This document shows positions 11,730 to 21,283 of a stretch of 56,130 nucleotides of DNA, in pieces. Each line of letters starts with the position of its first letter. Position 1 is the stretch's first letter. The translations under genes and the position numbers were made by a program. A model generated the notes under the pieces. The model worked only from the letters and a program-made list of their open reading frames with translations. It had not been told where the DNA came from and searched no databases. This DNA is from Chromera velia (taxonomy: Eukaryota; Sar; Chromeraceae). The stretch covers positions 2,680 through 58,809 of the forward strand of contig JAHBMJ010000005.1 in the NCBI GenBank assembly GCA_018398765.1. The letters are read 5' to 3'.

Positions 11730-14700
11730 NTTCGGTTGCAGATCGGGTCTGTGGTCAAACCTTTTCTTTCATGCATTTTCTTTCAAGATATACTCCTGTA
11801 TGCATATTCGGTTGCAGATCGGGTCTGTGGTCAAACCTTTTCTTTCATGCATTTTCTTTCAAGATATACTCCTGTATGCATATTCGGTTGCAGATCGGGT
11901 CTGTGGTCAAACCTTTTCTTTCATGCATTTTCTTTCAAGATATACTCCTGTATGCATATTCGGTTGCAGATCGGGTCTGTGGTCAAACCTTTTCTTTCAA
12001 GATATACTCCTGTATGCATGTTCGGTTGCAGATCGGGTCTGTGGTCAAACCTTTTCTTTCATGCATTTTCTTTCAAGATATACTCCTGTATGCATATTCG
12101 GTTGCAGATCGGGTCTGTGGTCAAACCTTTTCTTTCATGCATTTTCTTTCAAGATATACTCCTGTATGCATGTTCGGTTGCAGATCGGGTCTGTGGTCAA
12201 ACCTTTTCTTTCAAGATATACTCCTGTATGCATATTCGGTTGCAGATCGGGTCTGTGGTCAAACGGCTTGACAGCAGCGCTGCAGACTTCAGAAGGAAGA
12301 AACAGGCAGTCCGGCGGTATCTGAAGCAACGGCAACTTCCTCAATCATTGCAGACACGAATACAAAGGTCAGTCAGTGTGTTTGTATAAGAGTGAGACTG
12401 CTGATTGGCGGGTTTGTGGACTCTCTGTCTGTATTACCTTCCAGCTTTCTTTGCGCCGTCCGACTTGTTGTTTGTTTTTCTTCCTTGTCGGTCCACCCGA
12501 AAGATTCTCCCATTTGCTGTTCTTCGCTCTCGCCTTCTTTTTTGCATGGTGAAATGGGTTCGTTTTTCGTTTTTGTTCGGCTCGTGCAAACCTCAGTGCG
12601 AAGGAAGAACTCAGCAAGTACTTTGAAGGGCTGCAAGCTCATGTATGTGGGGGCGCAGAATTCGCATTTTCTGGAGCTCGTGTCGCACGCGCACAGCGCG
12701 CGCGTGTATGTGTGTGCGTGCGTTCGCGTGTTTCCTGCTTATCTTTTGGGAAATATATGGGCGCACAAATGGACTTCTTTTTTTTTTTTTTTTCATTTCT
12801 GAGTATCTGAATGCATGAGTGTATTCGTGTGTTCATTCAGATATCTGGAGTTCATGTGGGAGTCTGAAAAGGATTCTTTAGACAACGAGGCAGAGATCCT
12901 ATCAATGCTCTCACCCCCTCTGAGGACAGAAGTGATGCTCTACAGGGTCAGCTTGTGCGATGATGCGAGCCTCCTTCTCCCCTCCCGTCAAGTCCTTTCA
13001 TTCCCTTGCCATGCTGAGGTCCTTCTTGCGTCTTGTGTCCTTCTTCCTTCACTTTTGTAGCGGCCTTTTGCAGATGCCTCTTCAATATTCAATTCAAGGA
13101 CTGACTATAGACATTCGGTGGCTTGATTTGGGGGAAAAGTGACCCTCTCTGTTCGTCTTTTCTTTTTTTCTTTCTGTTGCTCTTCAGGTTGGGGACGTGA
13201 TCAAGAGCGCCCCCTTCTTCGCCTCTGTCCCTCGGACCCTCCTCCAGAAGCTCTGTCAGGTGGTGAAGCGAATCACACACGCGCCTGGAGACATTATCTT
13301 CCAGGAGGGGGAGACCGCAACGTCGATGTATTTTATTATCACAGTCAGTCAGTCAGTCAGTCAGTCAGTCAGTTAGTTAGTCGGTCAGTCCGTGGGTGGG
13401 TGTACGTTTGGGAAGCTGGTGTTGAATCGAGAGTTTCCGTTGGAGTTTTGAACCCTTGGGATTCCTTAAGGGGCAGGCCAAGCAAGAGTCTCCCCGTTGA
13501 TCTTACACAGGAGGTCGTGGTCTTTTGGATTTGTTTTTCTGTCGGTTGAAATCCACAAACGTTGTGCCCCTGTCCCCATGCAACTGTCGCTGCCTGTCTG
13601 CAGGGGCGAGTGAAGTTCATTTCAAAAAGAAACAGTGCATGCATTTTCTTTCATACATTTTCTTTCATCAAAAAAATTCTATCTGAAAGAAAATGTCTGT
13701 CTGCAGGGGCGAGTAAAGCTGATTTCAAAAAGAAACAGGGAGGCCACGATTGGATACCTTGAACAGGGCTCGTGCTTTGGGGAGATTGCGCTGTTCCTTG
13801 CAACAACAAGAACGGCAACCGTCAAGTCAGCCTTTCTTTGTGCAACGATCGAGGCAGGCGCACATTCGTGTCTAGCTTCCTTCCCATTCCTCCACCTCTC
13901 AGCAAGCTTTCTCTGCTCGCTTCCTCCCCTCCCCTTCTCTCTGTCTCTCTCTCTATTTCGTTTTCGTACCCAAATCATCTCTGCCCTCCCTCATTGAATA
14001 CAGAAGGAAAGTCTTCTTTCCTTCCTTCACATGCGATCTAGATTGAGGATGTCGTGGAGGCATGCAAGAGCTATCGTCCTGTCTGTCGCGTAAGAAGAGA
14101 GTCAAATAAGTTGATCCAAATAGAGTTCTATTTGTTCATCACTCCGTCGCCCCCTGTGCACTACTTGATATAAATCCATCCATCCATCTATCCATCCGTC
14201 CTTTCCTGTGTATGCATTCCTTAATTCTTTTTTATGCTTTTCTTTCTTTATTCTGCAGGTGCCTGACGTTTGTGGACACCGTCGTTCTCTCAAGGGAGTC
14301 GTTGGTGGATGTGCTCTCGATGTACCCTCGGTACAGGTGGGTGCGGCTAATTAAAAAATGTATGTATTAGAAAATGTATGTAAAGAAAGAGCATGTATGA
14401 AAAAGAAATCTGTATGAAAATGGTGGATGTGCTCTCGATGTACCCCCGGTACAGGTGGGTGGGTACATGGGTGCATGGGCGCCCAGATCAGGAGAGAGAA
14501 AAGAGTGAGAGAGATTGCCATGTTGATGTTCTCAACATTTAGTCTCTCATTGTACAGTGTACCCCTAGATTCTGGAAAATAAAAAGGGGGGGGGAATCTT
14601 AAACAGCACAATTAATGAAGTGAGTGAACACTATGGATGGATGCGTGCATGCTTATCTGTTTGTGCAGGGAGAAGTACGAGCAGCTCCGAGAGGAAATCT

Positions 14701-15424
14701 TGGCAGGCAACTTGGAAGGCCTCCAGCTGGTCTGTCTGCACTGCGGAGAACCGGGTCATCTCCCCGATCTATGTCCTCGTCTTACGGTGGCGGCTGCTGT
14801 CTCCAGAGCCTTCACAAGTCCGTACCCCAAAAGAACACATGCAGCTGTAGTGAGAGAGACTTTCTTGTTTTTGTTTTGAGAGACAGACTCGGTTCAATCA
14901 GATTCGCACAAAGGGAGTGGATGGGGGTGATTGATGCATGGGGAAAGAGGGAAAGCGACCCTTGTGAGGGACAGAGTCCATGAGAGCATTAGGGACAGGG
15001 TCTGTGAGACAAAGAAACAAAAGAGCAGGAAAGGCATACTGAGAGCAGAAGAGGACAAACAGAAAAGACTATCTCACAGAAAAAATGCAGGATTGATTGA
15101 TTGATTGATTCGTCGTTTTCACACTTTGACTCTCTAGCTTCCTGTTTCGCATTCTCATGTCTGCGTCTATGTCGGCATGTGTCTGCCTGAAGCATTTCCT
15201 TTTCGACATTCACGTTCCAGGGATGCGTTCCGACTTTTTCCTCCTTAGCATTTTCTTTGGTGGTGCCTCCGTGTGCTTGCAGATTATGCAGAAAACGCAT
15301 GCACTGGAGGCTTTTTTCTACGAAACAAAGGAAAGCTAAGCACATAGATGTGTGTACGTATGCGCACCTGCATCTTTGCGTATGTTTATGTTTATGCATG
15401 TCGGTATGCATGTGTACGCGTATT

Positions 15425-15461
<37 letters not shown>

Positions 15462-15580
15462 TCGTGTATGTGTGTGCAGAGAACGAACTAGACAGGCTGA
15501 ACCTGAACGAAGGGGAAGACGGGTACATCACCTTCCATGGAGGGGCGGGGAAAGTGACGGTGCCGGAGAAGGCATGGAAC

Positions 15581-15620
<40 letters not shown>

Positions 15621-17668
15621 GAGTCAGTGGTCTCTCTCTCTTCCTTCCTGTTGTATGCGTGTGTCATCGTCATCACATCTTCTTGAACTCCTGTTTCTTG
15701 CATGCGTCAGCTGTCGTTCACGTGCACTATAACCCTGAGGCAGTCTTATTCTCAACCATGCTCTATACTTTGTATATTTCTGGGAGCAAACAGGTCCTCA
15801 CAAAGAGAGACACTGACTGCCGATGTGTCGATACTCAGTTGTTTTCCCTATAAGTCAAGTCTCTGATTAATCGTTGGTTTGTTTCTCTTTCACCATCTGC
15901 CTGTACGTGCAGTTCCTGTCTTCCATCCGTCTCCCTTCCGCAACGTTGTCTGCTTACTACATCGAATCATACGATGATGATGCAAGTGCCATTTCATGCC
16001 TTCCTTGCAGGGTATTTGAGGATTGGAAGATGAGGGCAGACAACAACAGAGTCGTCCAGAGACTTCTCAAAAGCGTCAGTCAGATAGTCACACAGACAGA
16101 GAGACAGATAAACAGGTGGTCGCATCATCGTGTCGCAGTGACTTTCAGGTTGTTGGGTTTCCTTCAGTCCCCTTCAGCCAGCTATCCGTCCCTGTTTCTC
16201 AAAGGCAGGCCACCACCTCCCTCGCTATCGACAGCGAACGCTTTTTGTTGATTCCAGAGGAAACGATTGCACCCATTCACTCTCCTTATCTATCTGAGTT
16301 GCCTTGAACTCTCTAATCCTTGCTTTCTTGCAGGTTCGCCAGCGCCGGGCCCAACGCGAGGAAGAGCAGCACCTTGCGATTGAGGCCGCGGGTGCGGGCG
16401 CCATCCCGTTGCCAGAGACTGTGAACAGCTTCAGTCCGGCCGACGCACCCCCGGAGGGGCTCCAGACAGAGGGGGGGGGGGAGGGGGAAAAGGAAAAGGA
16501 AAAGGAGGAGCAGCCAGTCTCCTCATGTGCGCCTGTGCTGAGTGACTCCTCCGCTCCCCTTCCGATATTCTTCCCAGTGGGGGGGAATGGAAGGGGAAGG
16601 AGAGCCCCTCCTATTCCGATCCCCCTCTCTCCGTACTTGTACAGGGACTATGCAGGGGCGCCTCCTGTGGACAGCAGAGACAACTTGAAGAATGAAGTTG
16701 AAGAAGAGGAACAGAATGTGCATGGAGAGGGGGGCATGGGGAGAGACAGAGAGTCGAGAGGGGCACTCAGTGGGGGAGCTGAGGAAGAGGAAGGAGGTGT
16801 GGGTTTGGGTGATTACTCTTCTCCTTCTTCTGCCGCTGCCGTCTCTCTTTCTCGACATCGAGGGGTAGGCGCCCTTCGGAACCAGGGGGGGGAGAGGGAA
16901 CGGGAGAAGAGGAACACAGGATTGTTGTGGAAGTCAGACAGAGACATGGAACGGCAGACAGAGGGAGTGGGAGAAGCATCAATAGAGACAGGGTCAAGAA
17001 GACAAGACAGAAATACGTTATTTGCCGAAAACACCCCCTTACATGACCCCCGGAGGTCCCATGAAGGACAGGTCGAGGCATCCTGCCCAGACCCAAGGCA
17101 GTTTCCGTCTCTTTCTGTTGAAATGTCGTCGAAAGAAGGGCGGAGAGAGACACAGGATCAAAATGCGTGCGTCAATTTAGCTTCTTCCTGCTCTTCTTGT
17201 TCCTTATCAGCAACCAAAACGCTAATTGATAAGAAGAACGGATTTGACGGAGAGAGATCGATGCAGGAAGTGAGAGGACCGGAAAGGGAGGAAGAAGTAG
17301 ATCTGTTGGAAAACGGGGCGGGCGGGGGAGTGAATTTGATTTCATCATCTTTTTCTTCTTCTGACTGGAGAGACAAGGAGCCCATTCCACCCTCTGTCTC
17401 TTCTCCTTCCCCTTCTTCTTCTTCTGTTCCTGTGGAAGCCCCAGGGCCAGCAGAGATCTCCCGGGGTGGTGGAAAAGACAGTAGGGGTAAAGGAGAAGAG
17501 AAGACGACAGAACAACGCGAAGGTGAGATAAACCTAGAGAGGTCCTCGTGTCTGTCTCTTCTGTCGGGGGGAGAGGAAAGGAACCCGGAAGGGAGAGGGG
17601 AAGGGAGAGGAAATTTAAAGCCTGGAGAACGGAGGTATGCGGAGAGTAGGGAGAGAGGCAGGGAGTGA
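9807..17668 (+). CDS. voltage-gated K+ channel with cyclic-nucleotide-binding domain and C-terminal zinc knuckle, 13 exons
   Basis: CDS joined from 9807-10376, 10686-10808, 11058-11162, 11471-11572, 12246-12367, 12841-12946, 13188-13343, 13707-13825, 14259-14336, 14669-14786, about 15482-15582, 16011-16074 and 16334-17668; about 1032 residues. Start chosen at the first ATG in frame. In order: acidic N-terminus; S1 (WEFFTLTLILYQAVMVPFYL); S2-S3; S4 with regular arginines (LLRIIRIARIMRVLRLLRVL); S5; pore helix ending SITTMTT; filter VGYGD; S6; C-linker (KKQAVRRYLKQRQLPQSLQ); cyclic-nucleotide pocket with FGEIALF and RTA, so ligand binding looks intact. Family knowledge: this is the CNG/HCN/KCNH/plant-Shaker plan in the plasma membrane; GYG means K+ selectivity. 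Odd: a CX2CX4HX4C zinc knuckle follows the pocket, then a 440-residue low-complexity acidic tail. The exon 10 donor and exon 11 acceptor are the least certain junctions (a cagag acceptor is needed to keep frame). Confidence 0.93.
11646..11730. repeat. (CT)n/(TG)n microsatellite ending at an N
   Basis: In channel intron 4: CT repeats 11647-11700, TG repeats 11701-11729, then a single unresolved base N at 11730 immediately before the 8-copy acceptor array. The N suggests an assembly gap or ambiguity, so the array copy number may be underestimated. Confidence 0.95.
11731..12245 (+). repeat. 8-copy tandem array of a splice acceptor plus first exon bases (channel intron 4)
   Basis: Units start at 11731, 11807, 11883, 11959, 12021, 12097, 12173 and 12235 (spacing 76, 76, 76, 62, 76, 76, 62). 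Each holds TTCGGTTGCAG followed by ATCGGGTCTGTGGTCAAAC, which is the 3' splice site and first 19 bases of exon 5. The linker contains CATGCATTTTCTTTCA and CTCCTGTATGCAT, resembling the inverted-repeat ends of the small elements elsewhere in the window. Short units lack 14 bases (ATGCATTTTCTTTC). Only the last copy continues into the conserved C-linker exon. Confidence 0.95.
13595..13738 (+). mobile_element. 62-bp inverted-repeat element flanked by 41-bp copies of the exon-8 acceptor (channel)
   Basis: Left copy 13595-13635 and right copy 13698-13738 (41 bp each, 3 mismatches) both read TGTCTGCAG then GGGCGAGT... of exon 8. Between them (13636-13697) lies a hairpin-type element with ends CATTTTCTTTCA (from 13641) and TGAAAGAAAATG (to 13695). 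The right copy is the real exon, because it continues into the FGE/RTA part of the nucleotide pocket. Confidence 0.8.
14303..14461 (+). mobile_element. 77-bp element flanked by 41-bp copies of the exon-9 donor (channel)
   Basis: Left copy 14303-14343 (end of exon 9 plus donor, CGGTACAG then GTGGGTG) and right copy 14421-14461 differ by one base. The spacer 14344-14420 is AT-rich and ends in TCTGTATGAAAA, the right end shared with the other elements; its left end is degenerate. The left copy is contiguous with the exon and is the likely donor. Confidence 0.75.
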
Positions 17669-18924
17669 TCTGATCGTGCATGCCATGCATCGGTGTTCTT
17701 TCCAGAATGGGGGGGGGGGGGTTCGCTCTTCGTTTCGTTCGTTCGTTTGGATTGAATGCATGCAGAGAGATGATCGAGAGAGAGATTTTTCATACATCCA
17801 TCTGTCGTGCTTCGGAATACTTGGGGTGAATTTAGGTCCCTGTTTTTTTTTTTCTTTCTTTCCTTCCTTCCTTCTTTCTTTCTTTCCTTCCTTCCTTCCT
17901 TCCTTCCTTCTTTCTTTCTTTCTTTCTTTCTTTCTTTCCTTCCTTCCTTCCTTCCTTCTTTCTTTCTTTCTTTCTTTCTTTCTTTCCCCTTTGCCCTTCT
18001 GTGTTTCCCTCTCTCTATCATAACACAGCAGTATTTTTTTGCGTAGCCTGTTGTCTCCTCTCCTCTCTCCTTGTCTCTCCTGGTCCGTGTCTTTCTGTCT
18101 TTCCATTCATGCCTTCATACAGTAAAGTAGTCGGCAAGAAGATAGAGAGACAGCGCAGCAAAGGAGTCAATCAGTCAATTAGACCCGACAGGGGGAAGCA
18201 AGGAAAGGAAAAGAGAAGCGTCAGTCAGCCAAGTGTGCGGCTGCATGTCTCTCTGCTTCGATCATTCCCTCCCTCCTTCCATTCCGCCGATTGTTTCTTT
18301 CTTTCTTTCTTTTTTGTACATTCCACTCGACAAACGGCGGAGGGTGAAACGAAAAGAAAAGCACGAGAGAGCGCTCACCCTCACCGCAGGAGCACGAAAG
18401 GGTTGAGCGACATGAAGAGAAGAGGAAATTCGACAACAAGTACAGTATGCAATCAAAAATGCGGAAAAAAAGACATCTGAGGCGGCCAGCGGGGGAACGT
18501 CATTTCAAATTTAATTCGCAGCCTTGAATGACGTGTCTCCCTCTCCCTTCTTTTCTTTTCTTTTTTCGCTCTTGGCTGGACCTTCCCTCTGTCCATCTCC
18601 AGAAAAGAATAAAGAATCGCCTTAGTCTGTGCCGACTTTCCTTCCCTTTCCCCCTTCCTTCCTTCCTGTATCCATTGCAAGGAAGGTCGTTGCAATCCGG
18701 GTAGGTCCAGATCCATGCAGCTGTTTGCTTGCTTGCTTGCCTGCCTACCTGCCTGCCTGCCTGCCTGGCTCCGGAGCTTTTTGTTCAACAAAGAGCTGAC
18801 TCATCAATGACTTCTTTCAAACTGGTTGACCAGCTGCTCAGCTGACAAAGACAGATAGATAGACATACAAACAAACAGACAGAAAGACAAACAGACAGAT
18901 AGACATGCAAACAGACAGACAGAA

Positions 18925-18955
<31 letters not shown>

Positions 18956-19788
18956 TAGAATGACTGACAGACAGACGGATGGTCGTACGCGCAATCTCCC
19001 TGAAGGTGCCTGCAGGCAGAATTGGTGCATCACCCTCACCCTCCCCACTTTGACATCAAATTCATTCGATCCAACGAATTAACGGGACACTGCAGCTAAG
19101 GGAGCTGAACAAAGGCCGGAGGGAAGGAGAGACAAATGGATGAAAGAGGGGAGGTCGGCAAGGAGGACAGAATCTTATAGAGGGTTTACTGGCTGGAGTC
19201 AAGCGAGAATTGAATTGAGATGGCAATGTCAGTGGCGTGCAGTCAATTAATGACTAAATCTTGAATGTTGTTCTGCTATCTAAAATTAAGGCGATTAACA
19301 AAAAAATTAAGTCCAGTTAGGTTTATTTTAAAAAGTATTGTTATTACTAGTGTTGTTAGTAACTTGTTACCCTCGGAACTTAATTACCCATTATCATTTT
19401 CAATTTAAGCAATCATAGTAGTATTTTGTTACATGTGCTGAATTTGACTGCATTTCAAATAAAGGAGTGAAGGCTGCGCCGTTTACCTCGACCGACATCG
19501 TTAGACTGTCAGAGATCGATTCAAGTTGGGATGTAGCCTAGCCAGCAGAAGCCCAACTTGCCTAAGTCTAACTAGAAATGTGGTGCTGCACTGGTACCAG
19601 TGGGATGAATACTTGAACAAATGTTACAAGTACTGCGCTACTACTAGTAGACTATTCATAGGCCGATGCCGATCTAGATACCGATAGTGTCTTCTTAAAT
19701 TGTCTTTTTAAATCCTCTGCAAACACGCGCCCTCTTCTGAGAGCGATGACGGGTGGTTACGTGTAGCGTGGGGAGATGTGGAGAGCTA
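17669..19788. other. intergenic region after the channel gene
   Basis: Probable channel 3' UTR, then a long TTTC/TTCC polypyrimidine tract at 17843-17990 and GACA/CAGA microsatellite at about 18846-18977. 18000-18800 is mixed sequence without a convincing frame; 19050-19700 is AT-rich unique sequence with nothing recognised. Confidence 0.5.
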
Positions 19789-20086
19789 GAAAAGACCTGC
19801 TCATCTTGCTCTGGCAGAAAGGTTTGTGATGAGATCCACCTGCTTATGGAATGTGCGCTCACAGAGAGAGAGAGACAGAATTTAGCTTGACAGAATTATC
19901 AGCAGAATAAAAGAGCACACGCCCATTGAGAAACGGGTAGAAGTTGCACAATGGGTAGCTGCCTCAACTGGTAGAGGAGTGGGGGACAATGAGAAGAAAG
20001 TCCGAGAGATGATTGCTCTTATATCGTTGTTCCAGCCTTTGGCAGGCATGAGGGCAGTTAAGGAGTGTATAGCCAAATTTGAGTGA
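19789..20086 (+). pseudogene. 3' fragment of a non-LTR retrotransposon (LINE) reverse-transcriptase ORF
   Basis: The frame from 19789 reads EKTCSSCSGRKVCDEIHLLM followed by EC. This is the C-x2-C...H...C zinc-finger-like end found at the C-terminus of many LINE ORF2 proteins (family knowledge). It hits a stop at 19884. The next part continues in another frame from 19889 as DRIISRIKEHTPIEKRVEVA and onward to a TGA at 20084-20086, giving a frameshifted remnant of about 95 codons. A (GATGAT)n stretch followed by AAAT at about 20817-20836 may be the element 3' tail. The catalytic domain is not visible upstream, so the copy is 5'-truncated and dead. Confidence 0.6.
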
Positions 20087-21283
20087 GTTCATGTTGCCAT
20101 GTATTAATAACTCACTCCGGAACAAGCAGCGGATATGCTAAAAGGACAACCACAGAGCAAGCAGAGGAAGTAAAACACCCATAATGACCTCGGAGCTTCA
20201 ACCAACTGAGGAGACGCCTGCGAGCTGGGCTCTCTATCCCACACAGATCCAGAACCATGGTAAACACGGCCAGCGTGCCCGTGCCAGCCTTCCAGGTTTC
20301 CCCCTTCCTTCAATGTTAACCAGACAAGCCACACTCACGGACGCAGCCAGTTTTTGAAAAGGCAGTGCTGTGTAGAAGAAGAAAATCGGAGGAGATGACG
20401 AAAATCTGAGGGCATGACTCGATGGGGGTTTTCTACCTGGGTCAGGACGGCAAGCTAGTCACAGGTATACACACGCCATAGAGCACTTCGAGACGGCTGT
20501 GATGGCGTAAGTTTCCCAGTATACGAACACCAGTCGGGGAAAAGCAAAGAAAATAAAGAAAAAGAGAAAAAGAGAGAGATGGGATAGAAGAAAGCGGGTA
20601 GCTTGGCTCTCCCGGGTCACTTTTTAATCCTACAGACCAGCGTTTAAAGCCGACCTTTTCTCATAGTTTAGGACAAGCCCCTTTTGAGGTGCTAGGAGTC
20701 ATTTGTCATGTTTTTGCCTATGCTTTCTCCTTTGCGGGAGGGCTGCCAAGCTTATCTCTTGCCAAACGTTGGAAGCCTCAAAGGCTAGGCCACTAGTCTA
20801 GGTAGACAACGATGGCGTATGATGATGATGATGATAAATGAATCAATGCGCTAGTAGGTTAACAAACCAACATTGTACTGCCATGTCATGCCCCATGGTT
20901 GGACAGAGCCTAACTAGGAGCCTAAGTAGTGGTTTACCGGCTTTAACCACCTCAATTCAATTCAATTCATTCAATTCAGTGTAGAATGATCATGATAATG
21001 ACGAATCGTGAATCTTGCCACTTTTTAGGCAATCTTATAGTAATATAACATACCGTGACTGTTTCAGTAGGCTATATATAGCAAAGTGGTGTTGAAGCTA
21101 TTACGGATGCAAGGCTAGATGCAAGGTCACACACAACATGCCTTGTAACACGCACCGAGTCTCACAGGATGCCTGAGGAGCGCAGGGCGACCCAACACAA
21201 AATTCGTTAATTCTCATAAATTCTCATCCCGTCCAATCGATCCGAGTCAGCATCCATCCATGCAATTAAATTAACTAAGTTAA
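20087..21283. other. intergenic DNA, probable LINE 3' UTR then unique sequence
   Basis: No gene recognised. Contains the (GAT)n tail at about 20817-20836 that probably closes the LINE fragment, an (ATTCA)n stretch at about 20953-20978, and AT-rich sequence up to the stop codon of the ankyrin-like gene at 21284. Confidence 0.45.

Noticed and set aside
11405-12389. Three long overlapping plus-strand frames with repeated FSFMHFLSRYTPVC-like words
   Set aside because: Translations of the acceptor array; the unit is 76 or 62 bp, so frames rotate between copies, and only the final 12246 exon is in phase with the channel.
17158-18021. 287-codon minus-strand Lys/Glu/Arg-rich frame
   Set aside because: Its N-terminal part is the TTTC microsatellite and the rest is antisense to the channel's last exon.
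20104-20334. 76-codon minus-strand frame with hydrophobic end
   Set aside because: Lies opposite the LINE 3' region and has no supporting feature.
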